Shown: positions 1 through 11,183, counted from the first letter of the stretch. The stretch is DNA of 64,000 bases from Bathymodiolus brooksi (GCA_963680875.1 OY804580.1:112285534-112349533); one strand, 5' to 3'. Numbers and translations: made by a program. The notes: generated by a model not told the origin, from the letters alone.

Positions 1-603
1 GTGAACCTTGAAGGCATGGTCCTTCATCTTCCGGGTCCACATACCACAACCAGGCACGGGGCACAGACTATCTCTGTTATCCCTCCTCCTCGATGGGAAC
101 TCTACATCTCCACTAGGTTTGGAGACATTGGCCTCTCCAGGGGTGGCCACAGGGAATGCCTCCCTGCTTCTAGACCTCCCCCGGAACACTACCGGCTCCC
201 CGGGAGAACCCACAGAAACCCTGTCCACTACCTCTTCCCGTACTGGACGGGAGTCCTTGGCAGCCATGAACGAAACCTCAGCCACAGGGGACTCCTTGAC
301 TGCCATTTCCCGTACTAGACGGGAATATTTGGCAGTTGCCTGGCGCATCACCTCCGCCGATGACATCCCTCTTCCTATACCTGCCCTCTGCAGGGGATTC
401 TCCCATACAAAGGGATTTATCGCGGGATTACTTTCCCTTACGTAAGGGGTGTCTTTTCCCACCTGGGCGGGACGGTCACTTGGCCTGACCGACCCCCTTC
501 CTCTGGACATAGACCTAGCCCTCTCCTGGACCCAGTCTCTCTTCTCCTCCTGGTCACTTTCACTATCTACATCCTCGCTGGCACTGAACCATTGTTCAGA
601 CAT
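1..603 (-). CDS. ORF downstream of pol in the Gypsy element, partial
   Basis: An open frame of 201 codons starts at the ATG at 603-601 and runs off the window start without a stop. It begins 107 bases after the integrase stop at 710. The product is hydrophilic and rich in Arg, Ser and Glu. Two similar segments, 'YSRLVREMAVKESP' and 'DSRPVREEV', look like an internal repeat. Near the window edge is a Cys/His cluster, C-x4-C then two His (CPVPGC, KDH, KVH), which could be a single zinc finger. No membrane segment or signal peptide is visible in this part, so it does not look like an envelope protein here. Function unknown. It could be an accessory ORF of the element or a flanking gene, but position and strand favour the element. 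Confidence 0.6.
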   Translation of the reverse strand, partial: MSEQWFSASEDVDSESDQEEKRDWVQERARSMSRGRGSVRPSDRPAQVGKDTPYVRESNPAINPFVWENPLQRAGIGRGMSSAEVMRQATAKYSRLVREMAVKESPVAEVSFMAAKDSRPVREEVVDRVSVGSPGEPVVFRGRSRSREAFPVATPGEANVSKPSGDVEFPSRRRDNRDSLCPVPGCGMWTRKMKDHAFKVH

Positions 604-709
604 ACTGAAATAACAAATAGGAAATCATCACATCACCATTTAGGGGCTAAAACACTACCCTCCTGCAAATTTTACATTCACCCCTCCCCCCTTTTATATA
701 TATATATCT

Positions 710-3631
710 CTAATGTTCAACTAACTGACAGTTGGGGCATTTGTACAAGTCTAATTCCTCAGCTTCTTGTGGACTCAGATCTACGCACGTCAGGTGGAAC
801 CAATCCTTACAATAATCACACCCAATCATTGTCTCCCCTGTATCCGGACCTCCACATATACAATATTTCTTTCTTTCTTTTTCGTCCTTTGATTGTATCA
901 CACATTCTCCCCTATTCAGCTTAGCCTGACATTTCTGAAGCCAAACAGGTATCTTTCTGTCCCTACATGCTTTGAGACGGTCATGATTGGCTGTAAAAAT
1001 AACTCTCTGCAGTTTAATTTTATAGATATATGGTGTTAATCTTTCCAACACAATTCCTGGTCCTTTCCATGGTGGACTAAGTTTTTTACACTTTCCCTTA
1101 ATACTTGCCGTATCTAAAACATATACAAGATCGCCTTTCTTGTATTGTTTCTCAAGTATTTTTACATCATAGTCCCGTTTCATTTTCTTTTGTGTGGAAT
1201 TGAGTGTTTTTCTAGCTACCTCATGTGCATTCTTAATGGCGTTTTCTAAACCCATTACATATTCATCATTCCCGGAATAAATCTTTTCCTGCCCCTCACC
1301 AAACATCAAGTCTGCTGGCTGGTTTGTTTCACGGCCCAACATTAACATAATTGGTGTGAAACCAGTACTTCGGTTAATACAAGATCGCATTGCTCCCGCT
1401 AGTTGGGATAAGTGTTCATCCCAATTTTCCTGGGAGTTATCCACAAAACATCTTACTGCATCCATCAAGCTTCTATTCTGCCTTTCCACCTGACCATTGG
1501 CGGATGGTCTATAAGGCGTTGTACGAGCTTTATGTATTTGGAGCAAATCACACACAGCTTTAAACAAGGCACTCTCAAAGTTTCGCCCTTGATCTGTGAA
1601 GATCTGAAAAGGATATCCAAATCGTGCAAAAAATTCGTTGATCGCAGCTTGTGCAGTGATCTCAGCTGTCTGTGATGGGAGTGGAATACATTCCGTCCAC
1701 TTTGTAAATTGGTCCACCATCATGAGTACATACTCATTACCTTTCTTTGTTTTTGGTAAAGGTCCCATAAAATCTAGGTGCACTCGTTCCATCGGGGCTC
1801 CAGCATGATAAGGAGTCATATGGCAACGCGCATTTCTAGTTGGCTTTTTATGTTTACTACAGACCTCACAAGTTAGTACGAAGGTTCGTATGTCTCTTGA
1901 CATGTTATACCAATGAAACTTATCCTTAATTTTAGACAACGTTCTTTCTGTACCCTGATGTCCAGCAGAAGGTAATTCGTGACAGAGTTCCATAACTGTT
2001 TCCCGCAATTTTACCGGGACTACTAATCTCGTCCGGGCTCCATCTTTCTTTGGAGTATTGCGGATAACTCCATGCTTGTCAAGAAAAAACATCTGTTTAT
2101 TTATCCAATAGCTCTTAGCACCCGGTGAGGACAGAAATAATTCATTTACCTCAGGTTCTACCTGATTTTTAAGAAAATTTAAAATCAACCTAAGATCGGG
2201 GTCCTCCCACTGTGCCTGTCCAATATCATCCGTGGTGAACCCCTGGAAGACTATTCCATCGTCCTCTGATATTGTTATAATTTGGACACTTTCTTCCGAT
2301 ATCACTATCTTTAAATTAGTGTTATCCTCTTGAACATCTGATTCCGATGTAATGTTAAAATCTTGAGACGGATCATCAAGTACCTCTCCTCCAAACAGTC
2401 GTATCATTGCAATAGATACATCTATCTGTTGACCATAGATTATCTTTTTCTTTGTCAAAGGTACAGCCTCATCTACGTCCTGTAAAAATTTTGTCCACGC
2501 TTCATGTGCCTTTTGACAATATTTACAACCTCTACATGACAAATTCTTTAATTCTACCCCTGACAAATAATTAGGACAACCAGCCTCGTCTTCAACAATG
2601 CGAGATAACCCATCTGCATTTCCGTGATTTTTACCCGGACGGTGTTTTATCACCATATCATATTGGCTAAGCTCTTCCATCCAGCGTGCCAATTGTCCCT
2701 GGGGTTCCTTAAATCCCAATAACCACGTGAGACTACTGTGGTCCGTCCTGACTGTGAATTGTCTACCAAGCAAATAGTGCTTAAACTGTCTAGTAAAGCG
2801 TATAATAGCCAACACCTCCTTTCGAGTTGTACAATATCGGCGATGCTCTGGTGTAAGAATGAAACTACCATACGCGATGACGCGTTCTTCGCCATTCTGC
2901 ACTTGGATTAGTTCAGCCCCTATAGCTTTATCTGACGCATCTGTATCTAGTATGTAGTAATCAGTCTTATTGGGCAAGGCCAAGACTGGTGCAGATAGTA
3001 GCAGCGCCTTCAATCTGTCAAACGCCTGTTGTTGGGGTTCCTTCCACTGGAATTTAGTCTTTCCTGTTATCTCGTATAATGGTCCAGAGATTTTAGCAAA
3101 ATCTTTGATAAAACTGCGATGGTAATTGGCAAACCCTAAAAACCTCTCTACATGTCGTGTGCTGGTTGGTCTTACCCAGTCTTGAACAGGTTTTAAATGT
3201 TGGTTACCAATTTCCAAACCATCTTCACTAACTTTACGACCCAAGAACTCAACTGTCTTTGTGAAAAGTACACATTTTTTGGGTTTCAATTTCAGCTGAT
3301 ATTTTCTGAACCGTTCAAAGACATGTCTTAAATTGTTAAGATGTGACTGAAAATCACTCCCTAGGACTAATATGTCATCTAGAAAAGCCAATACCGTTTT
3401 CCATGTTAAACCGCGTAGGACTAAGTTCATCACCCTGGCGTACGTTCCTGGGGCATTACACAACCCAAAACACATCTTGACACACTCAAAAAGTCCAAAC
3501 TTTGTGGTGAAAGCTGTCTTTCTCCTATCTTCTGGTTTTATTCCTATCTGCCAATATGCACTATTAGCATCAAGCTTTGAGTACCAGATGTTTCCGGCCA
3601 AAGTATCTAGACATTCTTCAATTAATGGCAA
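710..3631 (-). pseudogene. pol: Gypsy pol: RT, RNase H, integrase and C-terminal PHD finger
   Basis: A 973-codon open frame. RT palm motifs begin at once: LDANSAYWQI near residue 20 and the catalytic box FLDDILV at 83-89. RNase H follows with DTDAS (229-233), the Glu of TTRKE (about 272) and RTDHSSL (295-301). The integrase has an HHCC finger (H551, H558, C588, C591) and the catalytic triad D620 (LDFMGP), D680 (FTDQGRN) and E716 (GQVERQN), spaced as in a DD35E core. After the integrase C-terminal domain, residues 924-968 form a C4HC3 PHD finger (CICGG, CDYCKDWFH, CPNC). PHD fingers often read histone H3 tails, so this may guide integration to chromatin (inference). The start is artificial: the RT N-terminus is in another frame upstream, beyond the C run and a stop. 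Confidence 0.92.
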
Positions 3632-3675
3632 GGGAAAAACATCTTAAACCGTTACTGTGTTCAAAGCACGATAGT

Positions 3676-4980
3676 CTATGCACCATCGTACCCCCCCCCC
3701 CCCCCCCCCCCCCCGTCTCGCTTACGGATTAATACTGGAGCAGATGCCCACTCCGAAATGGAGGGTTGAATAACTCCGGCATCTAGCATTTTTTGGAGGT
3801 GTGCCTCTTCTTCATCTACAAAACATGCAGGTGTTCTTCGCATTCGGAGTTTTACGGGTTTAGCAGTACCCGTGTCAATGGCATGTTCTAATTCGGTGAA
3901 ATTGCCCAAGTCCAAGTCATCCTGGGCAAAAACATCACTGTATTCTGACAACAATGTTTTTATTTCAGACTTTTGGTTTTTATCCAGCCCCTCGGTGGAT
4001 AACCTAAGCAACTCTTCTATATGCTTTGGTAAAATAGTGGTCTTCTTTGAGACCCCAATTTTCGATTCTGTTTCAGCACATAAGACTTGCGCCTCTTCAA
4101 CAGTGGCAATTTCCTGTCCACGGTGCAGGATTATATTTTTGTCAGTCACATTGACAAAGCACAGCTCTGGCTTACCTGTCTTAGAACAAACAGTTCTTGG
4201 TATCAGAAGTGACTGCACTTCGGTAGGTTCCACAATAAAATCCTTGCTTTGCGGAGTAGTTTCGCATGTTAACCTGACAACCGAACTGGGTGGAATTACT
4301 GTACGGGTTGGTATTGTTACCCGATTCACTGAAGGTTTAGTTTCAGTACCAAAAGTTACATTCATGGGTTTTCCATTTAAAGTTAGAGTCAACTTTTCCA
4401 AGTCCAACTTGGCCCTGTACTTACTTAGGAAATCCATTCCCAGCAACATATCACAATCTATGGGTGCCACATGCAAAGGCTGTCTGAACTCAAAACCGAG
4501 TATAGAGAAACACATCGGCTGCATAACTCGACATTTCATGCTCATCTCTCGACCAGCCGTGTGGAGTTTAGTTTCCCTTTCTGTATATGGTTTTGATGGC
4601 AATTGATCAAAAATTTGATCATTTAGGATCGTAACCTGGGCACCCGTGTCAATGATCGCATTTACCCTCTGGTTCTGGATATCAACCCCTATTCTTATAA
4701 TTTTTGCCGTTCCCAAGTAATTGACCGTGGCAGTTCCATTTATGCCATCATCTGACTCGCTATCCCTCGACTTAAAAGTAACTCTATCTCTTTTCTTAAA
4801 AAACGACTGACCTCTTCCCTGACTTTGTCTCTTGTTGTCTGGGCAGTCTCTTCTTAAATGTCCTAACTTATTACACAGGAAACAACGTCTAGTTTCCGGA
4901 CTTGGTCGTGGTCTAGTTGACTCCTGACTTTGTCGCAGTCTGGTGGATTCCGGACTACTCGGTCGGCCTCTCCAGTTCTG
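3676..4980 (-). pseudogene. Gypsy nucleocapsid knuckle, protease and start of RT
   Basis: This frame opens after a TAG at 4983-4981. It first encodes an Arg/Pro/Ser-rich stretch and a CCHC knuckle (C-x2-C-x4-H-x4-C, CFLCNKLGHLRRDC) near 4885-4844. The aspartic protease follows with IIDTGAQVTIL (residues 21-31 counted from the ATG at 4716). The last part is the RT fingers region, ending in RKRDG. There it meets a 24-base run of C (G in sense), after which the RT continues in another frame with a stop a few codons on. The overlap with the gag frame (4980-4863) needs a -1 shift. I saw no canonical slippery heptamer there, so an indel is as likely as programmed frameshifting. Confidence 0.88.
3691..3714. 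repeat. 24-base C homopolymer in the RT coding region
   Basis: An uninterrupted run of 24 C on the plus strand falls at the RKRDG position of the RT fingers. It has expanded what should be a short Gly codon stretch and separates the two pol frames. It could be slippage in the genome or an assembly artefact. Confidence 0.9.
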
Positions 4981-5699
4981 CTAGATGAAGCATCTTCTCG
5001 AGCCCTAACAGGTTTATTATTAAGTTGTTCACCTATCGCTTTCAAGCTTGCCATCATCTCCTTCATTTGATTCTCCATATTAAATTTCCATTCGGAGTCT
5101 TGAGGTTTAGTCATACCAGTGGCTTGGACTGACACCTGTTCTACCGGATCAAATGTCACCAGATCATTAGTTGTTTCCATATTCCGGTTTGCCTGTACCG
5201 CCTTCTTAGAGTGTTGATACCACTTTAGTGTGTCAATAGCTGCCTCCATTGATTGGGGTTTCTGTACACATGCGTGTTGTCCAGCATCCATATCATAACA
5301 CCCCTGACAGAACCTTAGCGTAGCTTGTCTATTCATATAAGCTTCAGGGAGTTCCCGAAAAGCTTTATTTGCCAAAGACAACACCCGGTCTGCCCAGTCC
5401 TCTAGGGTTTCATGTTTATCCTGTTTGCAATTATTAAATTGTATCATGGACATTTCCGGGACATCCTGGAATCCAAATCGCTTTTCTAACTTCTCTATTA
5501 TATCTGGGTAAGTAATTTGTGGATCACGTTCCAATAGTAATGTGAAGTACTCCCCAGCCTTGTCCTCCAAGCTCCACAATAGCTGATCCTTCTTCTGTTC
5601 TTCTGTCCACCCGGCAGTGCGGGCATATCCCCTAAACTTTGTATAGAATACTTTCCAGCTGGTTTTTCCGGTGTACCTCAAGGATTTGTACATTCCCAT
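4863..5699 (-). pseudogene. gag: Gypsy gag core (Retrotrans_gag type)
   Basis: A 278-codon frame. Residues about 10-170 resemble the Retrotrans_gag capsid fold, with W-x2-F at the start (WKVFYTKFRGYA), a central LLERDPQITYPDIIEKLEKRF, and the helix ETLEDWADRVLSLANKAF. The tail is polar and charged and crosses into the nucleocapsid frame at about 4980. A stop (TAA, 5717-5715) lies six codons upstream of the ATG at 5699. In the same frame before that stop there is a Ser/Glu-rich linker, so the ATG is probably internal to a longer gag. Confidence 0.8.
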
Positions 5700-5717
5700 G
5701 AAATAGCGACGGTCTTA

Positions 5718-6946
5718 CTGTCTGTCTATATTAATGCCTTGTCTTATTGGTGGTACTCGAGGTGGTTGGCGTCGATTAACATCTAGACGATCTTCATGTG
5801 ATGAGTGTGCCACCTGTGGTTCATCCACCTCTGTTTGTGAGTATTCATTAGATTCTTCTGATGAAGAATAATACCTATCATAATGGTCACGGCGCGCTGA
5901 GTAGTAGTTGGACGACGTCGACGACGACTATGGATGGTAGGTTGATGGTGGTGGTTACCACGATATCTATCTGGCGAGTGTGATGACTCAGACTGATTAT
6001 CACCCCTTGATGTAGGAACCATAGGTCTCCATGATCGAACTTATGATCGATCAGAACGATGGTCTTGTGATACGTCCGCCAAACCCGATGTATGTTTACG
6101 TGTTGATTCCACCAATCTGTCACTTTCAGTCTTCATTTGTTGTAAGACATTGTACATTTCGCCCAACATGTTCGGTTCTTGTTGAACCGATATATGGGGT
6201 GGGGGCACTGAATATGTATTATTACCTTGTGTTATTATGTGTGAACCCCATAACATACCCGGTGGTGTATGTTGTACATTTGATGTACTGTACTGTTGTT
6301 GGGCACCAGTATTTGAAGTAACATGATCTACACCAGGACACACTGTTGATATTCCAGATTGTACCGGAGCTGAAGAAACAACGTATGTACCCTGCTGCAA
6401 ACGCATGTCTCCTACCTGACCCTGTGACAACTCTCCAGCCACCACCCTTTTTTGATTCATACTTGGAAAAGGTCTATATGAATCATTACTATCCAATGAC
6501 CCCATGTATAACTGAGATTTGTTATCAATATCTAAGAAATTATTACTCTGCATTGGTGCCGAAACCAAAGGCTTATAAACCCGAGTCATTTCAGGGACTG
6601 ACGCAGGTTGTGATGAAACACCGTGTATGTACGGTGAGGACACTGTCTGGGAGAATAATTCATCACTATTGCTCACCCTTGGTTCCTCAACCTTTTTCAA
6701 TCTTTGATAAATGTCTAAAGGATCAAGATCTGTGAAATCAGACACCATTGTGGTATAGTCTATCATTTCAAACAATTCTAGAGAGTGGGCTAAATAAGGG
6801 ATATTTACCAGATTATCCCTGGTGAACTGTACCCCTTCATCTCTCATTTTGCAGATCTTATCGGCAATTTTATTGCCCACACCTGGCAGTCTTAATAACT
6901 CCCACCTGCTACAGGTGTTTATTTTTACCTTTGGCATTCTATCCAT
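5718..6946 (-). pseudogene. Gypsy gag N-terminus with helix-hairpin-helix motif
   Basis: Starts at the ATG at 6946, just inside the leader. Residues 8-60 read INTCSRWELLRLPGVGNKIA and onward, the pattern of a ComEA-like helix-hairpin-helix (INTAS..EL..LPGIG..A). A long low-complexity region rich in Gln, Ser, Pro and Val follows. The frame closes at 6041. Arg-rich and Ser/Glu-rich continuations are readable in other frames down to 5718 (about 6022-5885, then 5885-5718), so at least two frame changes split one original protein. The HhH suggests nucleic-acid binding by the gag N-terminus (inference). Confidence 0.7.
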
Positions 6947-7307
6947 TATAAAATCAAAACAATGTATTTCTAATAATAAAAGATTTTAATAAACAAACAA
7001 AGAAAAACAACCGTTTTCAATACCTCCAAGTTCCGGTTATGTATTGAAGGGGAAACAAAATTAAAAATCAACACTCGACTTTCAAGATGGCGTGATTATC
7101 ACGTGACTTTTTTAAAAACTTTCCACCGGTTTCCAAACTTTATAAAAGTTGAAAAGTTTGCACCAGTTATATTAATAATTAATCAAATTTACATACAAAT
7201 TCACAACCAATTTAGTAGTACCACGCTGAGTGTAAAAAATCGATTTTTATCAACAACAAAAATCACGACTCTCAAAGCTGTCCTTGACCGCATGGTCAAA
7301 TCACCAT

Positions 7308-7325
7308 TTTAAATCCTCGTCGCCA
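7308..7325 (-). promoter_or_regulatory. Primer-binding site of the Gypsy element
   Basis: In sense the sequence is TGGCGACGAGGATTTAAA, one base after the LTR end ACAACA. A TGG start next to an LTR is the expected complement of a tRNA CCA end. The tRNA was not identified. The leader 6947-7307 shows nothing else I can name. Confidence 0.7.
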
Positions 7326-7326
7326 A

Positions 7327-7870
7327 TGTTGTATAATTATTTCCCTCTACCTGCGTAATCCATTTTAGGGATTAATTATGGTATTCTCGTATCTATGGGC
7401 TTGCTAAGTCCCAACGAGATAACCACCCGCTAGTTATCTAACCATGCAATAATTACCTTAATGCTACGTTATTTCTCTTTATTATCTCTGTATTCGTTTT
7501 TGCCTTCTCTTTTGAACTCGGAGAACAGACTGGGTCCAGGCTACTTCCGGGCAGGAGGTCTAAAAGGTCATGCATCTCTGCATCCCATTGGCCGCAGGCT
7601 TCCGTGTCACAGTTGCTCCAACAGTGTGGAGCACCCACACACATCACAACGGGGTTTCACTATACAGTTACTCCAACAGTGCGGAGCACCCACGCACACC
7701 GGGGGTTTCACCATAATACCTTGCGAAGCGTCTTCGTGAACTCTCCTCCACCAAAACCGGAAGTTATCCTCACGAATTTCTTTGCAGAACCAACCGTTCT
7801 GCTTGTGCCGATTACCAGCCGTGTATTATGAATAAAATAAAACACAAAACAAAACTATCACTGTCGAACA
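7327..7870 (-). repeat. 5' LTR of the Gypsy element
   Basis: Bounded in sense by TGTTCGACAG (7870) and ACAACA (7327), adjacent to the primer-binding site. A sense AATAAA near 7480 is a possible polyadenylation signal. Inside are two near-identical direct repeats, each built around a short stem (about 7610-7650 and 7665-7705, GTGGGTGCTCC with ACTGTTGGAG). The outer boundary is inferred from the TGT...ACA rule because the partner LTR is off the window. Confidence 0.65.
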
Positions 7871-8019
7871 ACTCAAAAATATAATGGCAAAGTCATAGAA
7901 AAAGGCGAAACAAATACATCTAATACATATAAATGAACACTCTTTTTCCGGGGTTGGTACTGACACTTCAATAAAAAGTGGCAGGAGTTAATCTAGTTTT
8001 ATGAGCTCACTCGTAGTGA

Positions 8020-8240
8020 TTTTATTTGATTTATTGTGTTTAATGCCACTTTTAGCAATATTTCAACTATATCATGGTGACCAGTTTTAGTGGTGGAAGA
8101 AGCCGGAGTACCCAGAGAAGAACCACCGACCATGGGCACATTATCACTTGCGGCTGCGAGTCGAGTGCACCCTTTTTTGTAATTTACAAGTTGTTAGGTA
8201 ATCCAACTACCTAACTCATTGAGCCACCCGGGCCCTTCCC
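8020..8240 (-). mobile_element. tRNA-derived SINE, family A
   Basis: Read on the minus strand it has a tRNA-like head (GGTGGCTCAATGAGTTAGGT, box A), an internal deletion, then the shared central domain ending in the reverse of GTGTTTAATGCCAC. It is flanked by a 10-bp target duplication CTCGTAGTGA (8010-8019, 8241-8250). Related copies lie at 22733 and 61378. Confidence 0.85.
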
Positions 8241-8512
8241 CTCGTAGTGAAATGATGCAGTCATACAAATGTATTCCACATGTGCAAAAAATGTCAACCC
8301 TTACACATGGACAGCCTGGTGAACAGCGTTGTTATAAAGAACGCTCTAATCTTGAACATTATACATAATATAGTGTATGTTTAATCTTCGTGACACAGAA
8401 GTTGTCATATGTATAATATTAATCCTATTAAAGAAAATGGACCAATTGCTATCTAACACAATAGCTATAGTTTTCTTTAAGTCTTTGCTGATTGATGATT
8501 TTAATAAGGATT

Positions 8513-8653
8513 GTTTGGTTTTGGTTTATGGTGTTTAACGCCATTTTCAACAATATTTCAGTTATATCATGGCGTTTAGTTTTATTGGTGGAGGAAACCG
8601 GAGTACCCGGACAAAACTACAGACCTGTCGCAAGTCACTGAACTGACAGCTTT
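8513..8653 (-). mobile_element. SINE fragment (central domain and tail)
   Basis: Matches the central domain of the other SINEs (GGTGTTTAACGCCA, ATATTTCAGTTATATCATGG, GGTGGAGGAAACCGG) but lacks the tRNA head. Confidence 0.8.
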
Positions 8654-8739
8654 AGTGGCGATATTTTGCAAGGTAAAATGATATGATGACAGATTATATA
8701 GTTGGTAAATAACTTAATCTTGCATTTTTCCATTTGCAG

Positions 8740-9142
8740 ACATACCACAACAGCAACTACAATTAACGCAACTAAAGAAATACCAGTTGATGACATGCAA
8801 CAGGAGAATCCTTCGTATGACTCAATCAAAAGCACATGTGATGATGAAGAGGTTCAACAAACGGAACATCTAGTAAAAGGGGCTGAAGGAGTCGTCATAA
8901 ATAAAATAAATAAACTTAACACTACACATTTGAAGTTTGATAGAGTGAACCATGTTCATATATACCTCGGTAATGAAATAGAGAAAACCGAGAATTTGGA
9001 AGAAACAGATGCTGAGGCTGATATTGATTTACTTAATCAGGAAATGTCAAAAGAAAATACAACACCACCTCATTTATCAACCAAACGAGGAAATCCAAAA
9101 TTTGCATCTGAAAAATGCAACAACAAAAAACAAAAAATCTGA
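8740..9142 (+). CDS. Terminal coding exon of an unidentified plus-strand gene
   Basis: The tract tgcatttttccatttgcag, a good splice acceptor, ends at 8739. An open frame of about 134 codons follows to the TGA at 9140-9142. The product is acidic and polar with no membrane segment: early Thr-rich HTTTATT, then QQENPSYDSIKS with a possible phosphotyrosine site, then HVHIYLGNEIEK, and a basic end with KKQKI. Its shape suits the cytoplasmic tail of a receptor, but no family is recognised. The upstream exon is not seen; 1-8650 is mostly transposon, so the intron may contain the Gypsy element. A downstream AATAAA occurs near 9519. Confidence 0.6.
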
Positions 9143-9622
9143 TTATATAGTTTTCAACGAGAAAGTTTTGTAAATTTTTAAAAATTATTGACTTCTTATG
9201 TCCAAAAAACAAAATAATTTATAATTTGTTTCACATGAAAAAAAATCCTGGTTCCATAGCACCCCCAAAAATTAAATGGTCGGTACCTAAGGTGGATCTC
9301 ATGTTTCTAACCAACACATTTTGGCTCTGCATAATTTGCTTCCGGCCCCGGTACCAATTACTACAAGCATTAAGTAAACCTTTACAGAAATAATATAAAT
9401 TTTCAAATTAATGTAGTGTTGTTTTCAAATTTCTTGTAATACTTATCATATGCATTTAGTTTTAATGCTTAATGATAAATATCCTTTATACATTTGTGTA
9501 CTTACACTTTGTTTAAGAAATAAATCATGGAAGCCAGAATGTGTTTTGAGTTTTAACATGGATTGGCGGATAAAATTTACTAATATCCGCCAACCCATTA
9601 TAACCGACCTCATTGTAAATTT
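9143..9622. other. Intergenic or 3' UTR, nothing further recognised
   Basis: AT-rich sequence after the stop of the exon at 8740-9142. It could hold the 3' UTR of that gene. No other gene, RNA or repeat was identified. Confidence 0.4.
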
Positions 9623-10085
9623 CGAGGTGTAGGTCAATGTATGAAGCAGATTTAGCTGTATCTGTGGTATCCTTTATTTCTAGATGTAGACCAATGTATG
9701 AAGCAGATTTAGCTGTATCTGTGGTATCCTTTATTTCTAGATGTAGACCAATGTATGAAGCAGATTAAGCTGTATATGTGGTATCCTTTATTTCTAGATG
9801 TAGGTCAATGTATGAAGCAGATTTAGCTGTATCTGTGGTATCCTTTATTTCTAGATGTAGACCAATGTATGAAGCAGATTTAGCTGTATCTGTGGTATCC
9901 TTTATTTCTAGATGTAGACCAATGTATGAAGCAGATTTAGCTGTATCTGTGGTATCCAATATTTCTAGATGTAGACCAATGTATGAAGCAGATTTAGCTG
10001 TATCTGTGGTATCCTTTAGTTCTAGATGTAGACCAATGTATGAAGCAGATTTAGCTGTATCTGTGGTATCCTTTATTTCAAGATC
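9623..10085. repeat. 57-bp minisatellite, about 8 copies
   Basis: Unit of 57 bp (GTAGACCAATGTATGAAGCA, GATTTAGCTGTATCTGTGGT, ATCCTTTATTTCTAGAT), with few substitutions. As 57 is 3 x 19, the plus strand stays open and encodes a 19-residue repeat (MYEADLAVSVV...). I regard that frame as a by-product of the unit length. Confidence 0.93.
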
Positions 10086-10702
10086 AATGGGATTGGTGCA
10101 ATCAACAAAATCACCAAACTTACAATTAAAATATCATGATGATTGTTTGAATCCCGTATTGGCTTGTATCACGCCTGTTCTGTTTAGTGTGATTGTTAGT
10201 ACTAGCAAACTAGGAATAGTATTTGAATTTGAAACGGGTGTCTGGTTGTATATTTTGTTTTCTTTGTCTGTTTGTCAGATTTGACTGGAAAAGCTTCTTA
10301 ATAATGATTAACAAATATAAGATATTTAGATTAAGTTGTGATGACAAATAACTAACAAAATCAATGGGACCGTACATGTCCAGGTGATTGCATCAGATTT
10401 ATTTATAGTTGTTGAATCAGATAGTGTACATAACTACCAAATGTTCCAAAGGCTAAACCTGAAGCATGAGCCATACAGCCATCTGAAAATAAATTAAAAA
10501 CAAAATGTAGCAATTTGTAAGAATGTGCTTACTGGCTGAAAAAATGGTTCTACAGTGTTTAACGGGTCAGCTCTTTTAACTAAGTTTATGGTAACTGTAG
10601 TACATGTGATCATAACAACCTCTGCTCACTGTTACTGGAGTTTTGTTCATTTGGTAGACCGTTGACGTCCAGGTCGACTTCTATCAGGCACATTAAATTT
10701 TA
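10086..10702. other. Intergenic, nothing recognised
   Basis: Unique-looking AT-rich sequence between the minisatellite and a SINE. No coding or structured feature supported. Confidence 0.4.
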
Positions 10703-10714
10703 CCAGATGAAATA

Positions 10715-10973
10715 TGTTTGTTTGTTTGATGGTGTTTCACGCCACTTTCAACAATATTTCAGTTATATCGTGGAGGTCAGTTTTATTGTTGGAGGAAACC
10801 AGAGGACGCGAAGAAAACCACCGACTTGTCGGAACTGGAAGTCACTGACAAACTTTATCACATAATGTTGTACACCTGATCGAGATTCGAACTCATAACA
10901 GCAGTGGTGATAGGCACTGATTGCATAATTAGTTGTATATCCACCTACCATACGATCATGTCCACGACGGCCC
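10715..10973 (-). mobile_element. tRNA-derived SINE, family B, full length
   Basis: The head at the right end reads GGGGGCCGTCGTGGACATGA in sense; box B is GAGTTCGAATC. Central domain and GTGTTTCACGCCAC tail are present. A perfect 12-bp target duplication CCAGATGAAATA flanks it (10703-10714, 10974-10985). Confidence 0.9.
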
Positions 10974-11089
10974 CCAGATGAAATAATTATACCATTGCAA
11001 TTGAATGGCATTTCACTTGCATATAAATGTAGATAGAATTTCGTTTTTGATTTCAACAACCTCAAGTGTGAACAAAATTGTGACAAACA

Positions 11090-11152
11090 AATGTAGATCT
11101 AATTTAGTGCCCACCACTCGTTTCTTGAAGAACCTTCATCAGGTGCTCTAAA
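11090..11152 (-). mobile_element. Penelope-type terminal motif, decayed hammerhead
   Basis: In sense it reads CACCTGATGAAGGTTCTTCA, then AGAAACGAGTGGTGGGCACT and AAATTAGATCTACA. The CTGATGA and GAAA boxes of a hammerhead are kept but the cleavage triplet is GTG. Aligns with the copies at 12288, 13683 and 14870. Confidence 0.5.
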
Positions 11153-11183
11153 ATCCAAAAGATTAGAACGTCTATAGAAGGAG

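Larger units (their letters stand above)
1..7870 (-). mobile_element. Ty3/Gypsy LTR retrotransposon, 5' part, decayed
   Basis: Read on the minus strand the order is LTR (7870-7327), primer-binding site, leader, gag, protease, RT, RNase H, integrase, then an extra ORF that runs off position 1. The RT-RNase H-integrase order is that of Ty3/Gypsy. The 3' LTR would lie beyond the window, so the total length and the target duplication cannot be read. Coding is broken by frame changes within gag, a stop near 5716, a frame change into the protease frame, a 24-base C run (3691-3714) and a stop just after it. The integrase part is open over its full length, so decay is moderate. The element lies to the left of a plus-strand host exon at 8740 and could sit in that gene's intron (inference). 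Confidence 0.93.

Noticed and set aside
1..445. Plus-strand frames at the window start
   Set aside because: Shadows of the minus-strand ORF that follows pol.
3872..4606. 244-codon plus-strand frame
   Set aside because: Shadow of the protease frame on the other strand.
9778..10284. 168-codon frame over the 57-bp minisatellite
   Set aside because: Repeat by-product; no acceptor, and the unique tail has no recognisable domain.
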